From Pseudoalteromonas sp. (GTDB taxonomy: Bacteria > Pseudomonadota > Gammaproteobacteria > Enterobacterales > Alteromonadaceae): 64,000 bases of DNA. Each line of letters starts with the position of its first letter. The first letter of the stretch is position 1. The translations under genes were made by a program, and so were the position numbers. The stretch lies in assembly GCF_018402495.1 (NCBI RefSeq), contig NZ_JAGYIU010000005.1, positions 186,001-250,000 on the forward strand. The letters run 5' to 3'. The notes below the pieces were generated by a model, which was not told the origin of the DNA, searched no databases, and was given only the letters and a program-made list of their open reading frames with translations. Below are positions 55,557 to 64,000 of this stretch, piece by piece.

Positions 55557-55606
55557 AAAAAAAACCGCTTAAAAAATAACAATGACGGTCAGTTTATCAT
55601 GAAAAT

Positions 55607-55639
55607 AAAAAAGCCAACCGCTAAATCGGTTGGCTTTTT
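55607..55639. terminator. Terminator of the RND efflux operon
   Basis: AAAAAAGCCAACCG (55607-55620), loop CTAAAT, and CGGTTGGCTTTTT (55627-55639) form a long stem with T runs on both strands. It lies 17 bp beyond the RND permease stop. Confidence 0.87.
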
Positions 55640-55655
55640 AGTTTGCTATAAAATG

Positions 55656-58600
55656 TTAACTCACGCTCACTTTTTTACTTGCAAACGGACGCTTAAATAG
55701 CGCACCAATGTCGGTTAAAATAATATACAAACATGGCACTAAAATAAGGGTGATCAGGGTAGCAAACATCACCGCAAAACCCAGTGCTACCGCCATTGGT
55801 ATTACAAATTTAGCCTGTAAACTGGTTTCAAACATAATCGGTAATACCCCAGCAAAGGTGGTAATTGAGGTAAGTAATATAGGTCTAAAACGAGCACACC
55901 CTGCTTCAATAACGGCCTCTTTAATACTGATACCTGCGCGACGCGCCTGATTAATAAAATCAGTCATGACTAATGAGTCATTAATAACCACCCCAGCGGC
56001 CGCAATTAAACCAAAGCCCGACATTAAGCTAATATCTAAACCAAACCAAAAGTGACCCCATATTGCACCCGTTAAACTAAATGGAATAACCGACATAACA
56101 ATTAAAGGCTGTGAGTAACTTTTTAGCGGCACGGCCAGTAATATGTAAACTAAAATCATACCACCTGCAAAAAACAGTAATTGCTCATCGGCCTGAGCTT
56201 GCTGCTCTTCAATTGCACCGCCGAGCTCTGACTTAACACTTGGGTATTCGTCTAGCAGCTGTGGCAGTAGATTCTCTTTAACTTGCTTCACCACTTCACC
56301 TGGCTCAATAACCTCTTCATCTATGTTGCCATAAACATAAACTGTACGATAACCGCCTTCACGGCGAATGTAACTGATACCGGGGGCTTCGGTTAGCTCA
56401 ACTACATCCCCTAGCAATACTTCTTTGCCTTGTGGCGTAGTAACAATTGCATGTTTGAGTGACGAAAAAGCTTCACGGGTAAGTTTAGGGTAGCGCACCA
56501 TTACCCGTACTTCTTCACCGCGACGAATAACGCGTTGTGCCTCGCCACCATAAAAACTCGCCCCGACCTGATTGGCAATCGATGCCAAATCTAATCCCAA
56601 GTCAAAAGCAACAGGTTTTAAACTCATTTGCACTTCTTTACTCGCCGGGTCTATGGTCGAGCTTATATCAAATAAACCTTCTTGTTGCTGTAATAATTGA
56701 ATGAAGCGGCGTCCCGCATCATTTAACGTATCAATATCTGAGCCATACAGTAGATAGCCAAATTCACCATCACCGCCGCCGCCCCCGCTGCCAACATCAT
56801 CTTGAATAGTCAACGACTTAACACCCGCAATATCAGGCATGGCTTCACGCCAACGACGCGAGAGCTCAAAGGCGTTATAAGGACGTAAGTCTTCATCAAC
56901 CAGCGGTGCGAGTAATTGCGCCTCAGTACGGCCTTGATTGAATACCAATACATCACGAATCATCTTTTGACCTTCCGCGCTCTCGGTTTGTTTATCGATA
57001 GCTAGTACCATAGCTTCTATTTGGCGAATTGCATTAATAGTTTGAATATCTGAAACATTGTCATTCATTTTTACATTAATTTGCGGAAAGTCATGTGGCA
57101 CCTTAGGTGAGGGAATCATTCTCACTTGCTTTGATGCAATCAGCGAAAAAGTAAAAATTAATAGCGCAATAAAGCTAAATAGCACCGTCCAGCGCCACTT
57201 TATGCAATTGGTAATAAACTGTCTATACGGCCCATTTACAAAGCCAAAAAAGCGACTATTAAAGCGTGCTCTCCAACCATCAGGATTAATAGGCGAAAAA
57301 TGCGTATGCGCTATATGCGCAGGAAGTATTAACTTAGATTCAATTAAGCTAAATATTAAACACAAGATAACAACGACAGATATACCATAAAAGAACGCGC
57401 TCTCAGGCCCGCTTGAAAGCGTAAACGGCGCAAATACCGCAATGGTTGTTAGTACACCAAAGGTCGCAGGAGTTGCGACTCGTTTAGCGCCATTAACCAC
57501 GTTAACAACCCCGCCGCCTTTTTTCTCTATTTCGGTGTAGGCACTTTCACCTATGACTATGGCATCGTCTACCACAATCCCCAACACCATAATAAAGGCA
57601 AATAAAGACACGATATTAATAGTGACACCAAATAACGGCATCAGCATCATCGCACCCAAAAAGCACACAGGTAAACCAATCATCACCCACAGTGCAAGCT
57701 TAAAACGTAAAAATAACGAGAGCATAATGGCAACTAAAATTGCGCCTTGTAGTAAATTTGCTTTCATCATGTCTAAACGCGCATTTAGGTAGTAGGTAAA
57801 GTCCATTAACGGCTCTATTCGCACACCCATTGGCAGTTCTTTATTCTTTTGATCTATATACGCTTTCACCGAGTCGGCCACCGGGATAATATTTTGCTCT
57901 TCGGTGGCTTTTACCGACAAATAAACGGCGTTTTCGCCATTAAATTTAAAATAGCGCTCACCTTCAACAAACTGATCTTTAATAGTCGCAATGTCTTGTA
58001 GCAACACTTTGGCACCATTAGCGCCAATTTTTACCGGAATTTGCCTAAACTCTTCACCAGAATAAAACTGGTTTTCTACTCGAACCGAAATAACACCCGA
58101 GTCGGTTTTTAATTGTCCCGCAGAAAAGTTAGCAGAATAACGACGCACCGCATTTGCTACATCCGATAAGGTTAAATTATATTGGCGTAATGTATCGGGT
58201 TCTATTTCTATTGCTATTTCATCCAGTGGCACATCGTTGACCACTAACGATACATTCGATAGCTGTAGCAGTTCATCTTCAATTTTATTCGCTATTGGCT
58301 TGAGCTCGGTCAATGGCAAATCAGCCACCAGCGTCATGCCAATCACATCTTGACGGAACTCTACTTGACTTATGGTGACCGGCTCCATACCCGCAGGAAA
58401 GGTCGCAATACCATCAACACGCAGCTTTACCTTATCGAGGACGTCGGTAAGCTCTGCATCGGTATTAATTTCAAGGCTGGCAGAGCCGCCGTTACGAAAT
58501 GCGCGATACACTCCTTTTTTAATTTCGGTAATGTCTTTTAATGATTCCTCAATTTTTATTAAGATGCTTTCTTCAATTTCTTGCGGTGACGCGCCAGGGT

Positions 58601-58787
58601 AATTAGCTGTTACAGTAATATAGTTAACCTCTATATTAGGGAACATTTGTCGCTGAATGGTAAAGTAACTTATTAGCCCCATTACAATAATAAACAACAT
58701 CATTAAATTAGCAGCAACAGAGTTATTAGCAAAATAAGCAATTAACCCTTTTTGTTTAGCGGTCTTGGGCTGTTCGGTGTTATTCAT
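55656..58787 (-). CDS. RND-family efflux permease
   Basis: This 1043-residue inner-membrane pump has the AcrB-type layout: a first helix near residues 25-45, a large periplasmic domain, six helices, a second periplasmic domain and six helices. NYPGASPQEIEESIL opens the porter domain. The proton-relay aspartates stand in GIVVDDAIVIGES and the matching GVVINDSLVMTDF lies in the second half. It follows its membrane-fusion partner by 13 bp. No outer-membrane channel or regulator is adjacent, so a distant TolC would serve. Substrate is unknown. Confidence 0.93.
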   Translation of the reverse strand: MNNTEQPKTAKQKGLIAYFANNSVAANLMMLFIIVMGLISYFTIQRQMFPNIEVNYITVTANYPGASPQEIEESILIKIEESLKDITEIKKGVYRAFRNGGSASLEINTDAELTDVLDKVKLRVDGIATFPAGMEPVTISQVEFRQDVIGMTLVADLPLTELKPIANKIEDELLQLSNVSLVVNDVPLDEIAIEIEPDTLRQYNLTLSDVANAVRRYSANFSAGQLKTDSGVISVRVENQFYSGEEFRQIPVKIGANGAKVLLQDIATIKDQFVEGERYFKFNGENAVYLSVKATEEQNIIPVADSVKAYIDQKNKELPMGVRIEPLMDFTYYLNARLDMMKANLLQGAILVAIMLSLFLRFKLALWVMIGLPVCFLGAMMLMPLFGVTINIVSLFAFIMVLGIVVDDAIVIGESAYTEIEKKGGGVVNVVNGAKRVATPATFGVLTTIAVFAPFTLSSGPESAFFYGISVVVILCLIFSLIESKLILPAHIAHTHFSPINPDGWRARFNSRFFGFVNGPYRQFITNCIKWRWTVLFSFIALLIFTFSLIASKQVRMIPSPKVPHDFPQINVKMNDNVSDIQTINAIRQIEAMVLAIDKQTESAEGQKMIRDVLVFNQGRTEAQLLAPLVDEDLRPYNAFELSRRWREAMPDIAGVKSLTIQDDVGSGGGGGDGEFGYLLYGSDIDTLNDAGRRFIQLLQQQEGLFDISSTIDPASKEVQMSLKPVAFDLGLDLASIANQVGASFYGGEAQRVIRRGEEVRVMVRYPKLTREAFSSLKHAIVTTPQGKEVLLGDVVELTEAPGISYIRREGGYRTVYVYGNIDEEVIEPGEVVKQVKENLLPQLLDEYPSVKSELGGAIEEQQAQADEQLLFFAGGMILVYILLAVPLKSYSQPLIVMSVIPFSLTGAIWGHFWFGLDISLMSGFGLIAAAGVVINDSLVMTDFINQARRAGISIKEAVIEAGCARFRPILLTSITTFAGVLPIMFETSLQAKFVIPMAVALGFAVMFATLITLILVPCLYIILTDIGALFKRPFASKKVSVS

Positions 58788-58800
58788 AACTCAATCTACC

Positions 58801-59979
58801 TTAAAGTTTTTCAGTAGATGCACTTTTTGGTGCCTCTATGTCTTTAGCACCTTGAAGGCCTGCAACCTTCACTTCCATGCCCTTTTGTGGATATTCTGGC
58901 AAGGTAATAACGAGCTTATCGTCTGCTTGTAAGCCATCACTGATATAGAAATATTCGCCCTCTTCACGAATTACTTTTACTTTTCGCGGCTCTAATTGCT
59001 GCTCATCATTTACAATCCATACGGTTTGGTTATTCACAAGCTCTTGCGGTAAACGATAAATATTATTGAGCATAGTGCCCGCAAAATTCACTTGTACATA
59101 AGTGCCAAATTTAATTGCAGGCTGCTGGTTAGTAAGTCCGTAGGGATCTTCAATTCTTATCACTAAACTGCTCATACGCGTCGCGTTATCAACAATGCCT
59201 AAATCGCGGTCTACCTCGGCTTGGCGAGTAAAACCATTTAGCCCTGTTTTAATAACCGTTGCTGTTATCCCTTTTACGCGTTCAGGTAAAAATACACTGT
59301 CAAAGCCAGCAATAGGAATAATCACTTCAGCTGTTTCAATATTATTCAGTTCAGCAACCTGAGCGCCCATACTAACAAACTGGCCAACACCTACGTTGCG
59401 ACTTATTACCAATGCATCGTAAGGCGCTGTTACCTCACAATTAGCTAAATCACGCTGCGCTCTTTTTAATGCTGCTTGCGCCGACTTTACCGATGCCTGC
59501 GCACTCAGCACTTGAGGTTTTCGTAAGAACAAATCAGTACGCGCTTTATTTGGAAAACGTTTTGCTTCGTCTTCTGCAACTTTTGCTTGTGCTTGTTCTT
59601 CAATTAAGAGCGCTTGAGCTCGGGCTAACTCAGCTTCGGACTGCAAAACAGCCGCCTCGTAATTATCTTTTTCAATGGTGAATAAAACCTCACCACGACC
59701 AACAACACCGCCGGCAACAAAGTTGGGGTGCCAGCTCACCACTTCACCTGAGACTTGCGCGGAGAGCTGAGTATTTTCAAGCGGCTTTACCTCACCATAA
59801 CTATTAATGATGACTTGGTGATCGTTGGCGGCTGCGGCCTCAACCTGTACCGTTGGGCGAGTGTCTATCACTTCTTTTTTATCTGGCTCTGTTGCTATGG
59901 CATTTATTGCAACAAATCCCCCAACACCTAAGGCCAATGCGACGAATGGAAAAGCCCACCTAAGTACATTACTTTGCAT
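58801..59979 (-). CDS. RND efflux periplasmic adaptor subunit
   Basis: The 392-residue membrane-fusion protein has an N-terminal helix (AFPFVALALGVGGFVAINAI), then a lipoyl/barrel-sandwich motif (SAQVSGEVVSWHPNFVAGG, GEVLFTIEKDNYEAA). A coiled-coil hairpin (QSEAELARAQALLIEEQAQA region) and beta-barrel segments follow. It links the RND permease to an outer-membrane channel and is first in the two-gene operon. Confidence 0.93.
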   Translation of the reverse strand: MQSNVLRWAFPFVALALGVGGFVAINAIATEPDKKEVIDTRPTVQVEAAAANDHQVIINSYGEVKPLENTQLSAQVSGEVVSWHPNFVAGGVVGRGEVLFTIEKDNYEAAVLQSEAELARAQALLIEEQAQAKVAEDEAKRFPNKARTDLFLRKPQVLSAQASVKSAQAALKRAQRDLANCEVTAPYDALVISRNVGVGQFVSMGAQVAELNNIETAEVIIPIAGFDSVFLPERVKGITATVIKTGLNGFTRQAEVDRDLGIVDNATRMSSLVIRIEDPYGLTNQQPAIKFGTYVQVNFAGTMLNNIYRLPQELVNNQTVWIVNDEQQLEPRKVKVIREEGEYFYISDGLQADDKLVITLPEYPQKGMEVKVAGLQGAKDIEAPKSASTEKL

Positions 59980-60268
59980 TTACTATTACTCCAGAATTTT
60001 CTATTAGCACTATACTACCAAAGCCAAATGAAACATTAACGTGACATTTGTAAGCAACTGTTACAAACAAGTATAAAAAACATCTAATTTAGCGAAGTAA
60101 CAGCCTGCCAAAAGCATCGCTAAGCCCACTATAAATGTATTGTTACAAACTTTTATCATTATAAATCATAAAGCTCATCATTTTAGGTTAGTATTTAGTT
60201 ACGAGACTGCACGAAATTAAGATTATATTGCGTACAGTAAAATTATTAATAACGACAAAGACTAAGCT

Positions 60269-62776
60269 ATGAAACTAACAACACTTACTTTGGCGCTCAG
60301 TATAGCGTTAAGCACCCACCTTGCTGCGGCATCAGACAAAGAAGAAAAAAAGCCACAAACACTCAGTGAAATGATTAAAGGCCAAACCGAGTTTTCGGGT
60401 ATCTTTAATCTTTATCAAGATAAAAAAACCGGCGATCACCTAATGGTTATTAACGAGTCACAACTCGATACCCCGTTTGTTTACTTTGCACACACCATTG
60501 ACGGTGTAACTGATGCGGGTCATTTTCGTGGGTCGTATCGTGAAACAAAGCTGATTGAATTTAGAAAATACTTTGATCGTATTGATATTATTAGTAAAAC
60601 CCCTCGCTACTTATTTAATGAAAATAGCGCGCTAGCCAGAGCCAGCGAAGCAAACATTAGCGAAGCGGTACTTGCAAGTATAAAAATAGAAAAGCAAGAA
60701 GAAGGAAAAATAGCTTTTAATGTTAACAAGCTATTTTTAAGTGAAGCACTGCATAAAGTATCCCCTACACCTAACCCAAACGATAAAAATGCTAAAAAAC
60801 GTTTTAAAGTAGGTAAGTTAGACGATAAAAAGTCACGCATTATCAAACAGCGCCCATACCCTAACAACCTAGATGTGGTTGTTGATTATGTTTTTACCAA
60901 TAGCAGCCCAACCGTACGAGGTTCAAGTGCCGTAAGCGATCCACGCAGTGTGTCGGTAAAAGTACAACATTCATTTGTTGCTTTACCTGAGAACAATTAT
61001 CAACCTCGCTTTGATGATGCACGCATTGGTTATTTCACCAATCAGTTTGATAAGATGACATCAACCGACTGGGCGCCATACCAAGATGTTATTAAACGTT
61101 GGGATTTACAAAAGAAAGATCCAAACGCGGCGCTTTCGGAGCCAGTAAAGCCGATTACTTGGTGGATAGAAAATACCACACCTGTTGAATGGCGAGACAC
61201 TGTGCGTGATGCCGTACTAGCTTGGAATACCTCATTTGAAAAAGCAGGCTTTAAAAATGCGATAGAAGTAAAAGTACAACCTGACGATGCCGATTGGGAT
61301 GCCGGTGATATTAACTACAACGTACTGCGTTGGACTTCATCACCCAAACCACCGTTTGGTGGCTACGGGCCAGCATTAGCAAACCCGTTAACGGGTGAAA
61401 TTTTAGGCTCAGATATTATGCTTGAGTTTGTATTTATGAAAAACCGCTGGATATACGACACACTATATACCCAAGGCACTATGAGCCATACACAACCAAC
61501 AAGCAATTCAGAACTTAATTGCTCTTTAGGTCATCAATTACAACAAAACCTAATAATGGCCAAAGGCTTAGCAAATGGCGCTGGTATTGAAGATAAAGAA
61601 ATGCTACGCCAAGGCCTAACTCAACTAGTGTTACATGAAGTAGGGCATACACTAGGCTTAAACCACAATATGAAATCATCCATTTTGTGGAATGAAAAAG
61701 ACGTGCACGACAAAAATAAAACACAAGGGATCGTAACAGGTTCAGTGATGGATTATGCCCCTGCTAATATTGCTCCTATTGGTATGGCTCAGGGTGATAT
61801 TTTCCAAACTAAACCTGGTCCGTACGATGACTGGGCAATTGAGTTTGGTTACAGCCAAGCATTAACAGATGAAGCAGCTGAAAAAACGCGTCTCAAAAAA
61901 ATACTTGCCCGCTCAAGTGAACATGCACTTGCTTTTGGTAACGATGCTGACGACATGCGAGCACCAGGGCGCCATATAGACCCTCGTGTAATGATTGGTG
62001 ACTTATCGTCTAATCCCGCAGCCTATGGTGCAGATAGAATGGCACTGATCAATACGCTCTTTTCAGAGCTTAAAGACAAAGCCACAGTAAACGGTGAATC
62101 TTATCAACAGCTAGTTACTTCTGCCAACAGCCTATTTGGTCAATACCGAGCACAAGCAGGCGTGGTATCTCGTCAAATCGGTGGGGTATATGTAGAGCGT
62201 GCCGTCGTAGGCGATGAAAATGCAGCTCAGCCTTTTACACCAGTACCACTTGAGCGCCAAACCCAAGCAATGGCAATTTTAGCTGAGTATGTGTTTGCTC
62301 CCGATGTACTACAAAGCATGCAGCCATTGTATAACTTTATGCAGCAGCAGCGTCGTGGGTTTAATCATTACGGTAAAAACGAAGACCCTAAACCGCATAA
62401 AATGATTTTAGGCATGCAAAAGAGTGTACTAGCCCAACTACTACATCCTGCTGTGTTACTGCGTATTTCAGATACCGCTTTATATGGTAATCAATACAGT
62501 CTTACGCAATTTATGGAGGATTTAACTGCGAGTATTTTTGTTGATAGTAAAAATGCGAATTCAATCAGTCATAACTTACAGATTGAATACGTAAATCAGC
62601 TAATTGCGATTGCAGGCCTAGAAAAAGCAAGTAAATACGATAACTTAGCAAAAGCCGCAGCGCTTTATCAATTAACTCAAATTGCAGACAGCAGCACCCC
62701 ATGGGGTGCTGATACAGCGACAAAGGCACATAAAAAGTATATCGATCGCCTAATCAATAAAGCGCTCGAAGCGTAG
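60269..62776 (+). CDS. Large exported zinc metalloprotease (DUF5117/DUF4953 type)
   Basis: The 835-residue protein has a signal peptide (MKLTTLTLALSIALSTHLAAA) and an N-terminal DUF5117-like region. The metzincin site is HEVGHTLGLNHN (H456, E457, H460, H466) with a Met-turn in GSVMDYAP near residue 492. The text GYGPALANPLTGEILGSDI and VEWRDTVRDAVLAWN is typical of the DUF4953 family. Action on extracellular or periplasmic proteins is likely; the substrate is unknown. It is divergent from the efflux operon and ends at a terminator. Confidence 0.88.
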   Translation: MKLTTLTLALSIALSTHLAAASDKEEKKPQTLSEMIKGQTEFSGIFNLYQDKKTGDHLMVINESQLDTPFVYFAHTIDGVTDAGHFRGSYRETKLIEFRKYFDRIDIISKTPRYLFNENSALARASEANISEAVLASIKIEKQEEGKIAFNVNKLFLSEALHKVSPTPNPNDKNAKKRFKVGKLDDKKSRIIKQRPYPNNLDVVVDYVFTNSSPTVRGSSAVSDPRSVSVKVQHSFVALPENNYQPRFDDARIGYFTNQFDKMTSTDWAPYQDVIKRWDLQKKDPNAALSEPVKPITWWIENTTPVEWRDTVRDAVLAWNTSFEKAGFKNAIEVKVQPDDADWDAGDINYNVLRWTSSPKPPFGGYGPALANPLTGEILGSDIMLEFVFMKNRWIYDTLYTQGTMSHTQPTSNSELNCSLGHQLQQNLIMAKGLANGAGIEDKEMLRQGLTQLVLHEVGHTLGLNHNMKSSILWNEKDVHDKNKTQGIVTGSVMDYAPANIAPIGMAQGDIFQTKPGPYDDWAIEFGYSQALTDEAAEKTRLKKILARSSEHALAFGNDADDMRAPGRHIDPRVMIGDLSSNPAAYGADRMALINTLFSELKDKATVNGESYQQLVTSANSLFGQYRAQAGVVSRQIGGVYVERAVVGDENAAQPFTPVPLERQTQAMAILAEYVFAPDVLQSMQPLYNFMQQQRRGFNHYGKNEDPKPHKMILGMQKSVLAQLLHPAVLLRISDTALYGNQYSLTQFMEDLTASIFVDSKNANSISHNLQIEYVNQLIAIAGLEKASKYDNLAKAAALYQLTQIADSSTPWGADTATKAHKKYIDRLINKALEA

Positions 62777-62794
62777 TTTAAGTATTAACCAAAC

Positions 62795-62821
62795 AAGGCC
62801 ACGGTTCGCGTGGCCTTTTTA
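62795..62821. terminator. Terminator between metalloprotease and PhzF-family gene
   Basis: AAGGCCACG (62795-62803), loop GTTCG, and CGTGGCCTTTTT form a 9-bp stem with T run, between convergent genes. Confidence 0.88.
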
Positions 62822-62831
62822 TTATAAGCAA

Positions 62832-63620
62832 TTACAAATAAATAGTGCCCTGCATATAACGCACAGCATAGCCAGTCACAGTAACTGTGTGCTCAGCGAC
62901 ATCACAATACAGATATCCGCCACGGCTAAAAGCTTGATAAGCACTCAGCGAAGTTTTTCCTAACTCGTGTGCCCAATAAGGCGCAAGACCGGTATGAATT
63001 GAGCCGGTAACGTAATCTTCATCACCGCCATTAGCAGGCCAAAAATAACGTGAAATAAAGTCGCATTTTGCGCTTGGTGCGGTTGCCACTACATCTAGCG
63101 GGAACAATGTTTTAAGCAATACAGAGTCTGTTTTAAGGTTTAGTACATCTTGCTCATTGTTATAAATAGCAAAGTAAGCTTGGCGATTTTTAAGCACCCG
63201 GACGGGTTGTATAGACAAGCCATTGAGAAGTGCTGGCGCAATAGTATGTACCTCTTCTGGCGCTTGCTTTGGAAATGTCATGGCAAAACTGCCATCGTCA
63301 CTTTTATTTACAATTAACTCGCCCACAGCGGCTGCCTGAAAACGAATCTGTGACACATTATGCTGTTCGCACAACACATATGCAGCGGCAAGTGTTGCAT
63401 GCCCGCAAAAGTCAATTTCCATTAACGGTGAAAACCAACGAATAGCATAGCTACCATTAGCTTGGCGACAAGTAAACGCGGTTTCGGATACGTTGTTTTC
63501 TGCGCCAATTTTTAGCATCAGCTCATTATCAAGCCAAGTGTCTAAATCAATAACGGCCGCATAGTTGCCTTTAAACAGTTCATTAGTAAAGGCATCTATT
63601 TGATGAATTTTAAGTTGCAT
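62832..63620 (-). CDS. PhzF family isomerase-like protein
   Basis: The 262-residue protein has the PhzF/diaminopimelate-epimerase-like fold: IHQIDAFTNELFKGNYAAV at the start, the catalytic glutamate E46 in NVSETAFT, DFCGHATLAAAYVL near residue 71 and GSIHTGLAPYWA near the C terminus. Stand-alone family members occur in many bacteria without phenazine genes, and their substrates are mostly unknown. No phenazine genes are present here. Confidence 0.9.
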   Translation of the reverse strand: MQLKIHQIDAFTNELFKGNYAAVIDLDTWLDNELMLKIGAENNVSETAFTCRQANGSYAIRWFSPLMEIDFCGHATLAAAYVLCEQHNVSQIRFQAAAVGELIVNKSDDGSFAMTFPKQAPEEVHTIAPALLNGLSIQPVRVLKNRQAYFAIYNNEQDVLNLKTDSVLLKTLFPLDVVATAPSAKCDFISRYFWPANGGDEDYVTGSIHTGLAPYWAHELGKTSLSAYQAFSRGGYLYCDVAEHTVTVTGYAVRYMQGTIYL

Positions 63621-63665
63621 TTTTGCTCAATTTATCAGGTTAAGTTTTTAATAACTTGCCACACA

Positions 63666-64000
63666 TTAAGCGACAACAGGGCGCATTTTATAATATTGAA
63701 TACTACCTAGCTGTGCAGCATTGGTCAGTAAAATCATCACAAAGGTTAAAACATGCGACGTACTTGGGGTTGTCATCGCTAATTCTGCAAATAAACCACA
63801 TACACCGGCTATAAACTGTAGGCTAAAATAACGTGCACTTAAATTGCTAATATCACCGCTACGTAAAGTTTTATACGTTTGTGGCATGACTCTCACAGAA
63901 CTCATAACCAAACCCACAAAGGTTAACCATGTGAGTATTGTTGCAGTATCTAGCTGTGGATTGAATAATAATAAAAATGGCAATAAAGAAAACCCCAGCA
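63666..64000 (-). CDS. PQ-loop / SemiSWEET-like membrane protein, 5' end off window
   Basis: The reading frame stays open to the right edge, and the only nearby start is a TTG at 63983, so the gene is probably cut by the window. The visible part of at least 105 residues has three hydrophobic helices. A PQ motif in SSVRVMPQTYKTLRSGDISN is followed by LSARYFSLQF, as in MtN3/SemiSWEET-like half transporters. Substrate is unknown. Confidence 0.7.
   Translation of the reverse strand, partial: LGFSLLPFLLLFNPQLDTATILTWLTFVGLVMSSVRVMPQTYKTLRSGDISNLSARYFSLQFIAGVCGLFAELAMTTPSTSHVLTFVMILLTNAAQLGSIQYYKMRPVVA

Overview
The window is AT-rich chromosomal DNA from a marine gammaproteobacterium of the Alteromonadales, most likely Pseudoalteromonas. 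This rests on recognised protein families and on gene order (ubiE-ubiJ-ubiB-tatABC-tatD-hemB; murB-birA-coaX beside a Thr-Tyr-Gly-Thr tRNA cluster that usually precedes tufB). No database search was run. Most genes are intact core genes; the only clearly accessory stretch is about 33.8-35.7 kb.

Layout. 0-3.2 kb: four tRNAs with a strong promoter and a murB-birA-coaX operon, all on the minus strand. 3.4-9.4 kb: exported M1 aminopeptidase, YccT-like exported protein, HinT, a CsgD/VpsT-like regulator and a hybrid histidine kinase. 9.5-17.3 kb: manC, then a complete methionine salvage cluster (mtnU-mtnE, mtnBCD, mtnA, mtnK) whose two divergent promoter regions both carry tandem MetJ-box-like 8-mers. 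17.3-22 kb: glutamate-synthase-like flavoprotein, DUF885 lipoprotein, and a GGDEF protein with a destroyed active site. 22-30.8 kb: ubiquinone (ubiE, ubiJ, ubiB) and Tat (tatABC) genes, a small exported protein, tatD, an intact diguanylate cyclase and hemB. 31-33.8 kb: large extracellular nuclease of the ExeM type. 33.9-35.65 kb: an IS110/IS1111-type element, its transposase broken by three frameshifts, sitting inside the end of a roughly 365-bp non-coding element with 15-bp terminal inverted repeats. 35.9-38 kb: stand-alone EF-G2.

38.3-49.7 kb looks like a functional unit for 3-hydroxybutyrate. It holds a GntP-type permease, a secreted alpha/beta hydrolase, 3-hydroxybutyrate dehydrogenase and both SCOT subunits in one tight operon. 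Divergent from it are a TonB-dependent receptor and then a response regulator, which converges on an SSS-domain hybrid kinase (CrbR/CrbS-like). I infer uptake and degradation of extracellular 3-hydroxybutyrate oligomers.

49.8-50.1 kb, otherwise empty, holds a near-consensus sigma-70 promoter overlapped by a near-perfect Fur box, a segment sharing the ACATTGCTCA core of RyhB, and a rho-independent terminator. This is a strong candidate for an iron-responsive RyhB-type small RNA. 50.1-64 kb: rbgA, yaeQ, a lipase-like hydrolase, a small membrane protein, dps, oligopeptidase B, an RND efflux pair, a large zinc metalloprotease, a PhzF-family protein and a PQ-loop membrane protein cut by the window edge.
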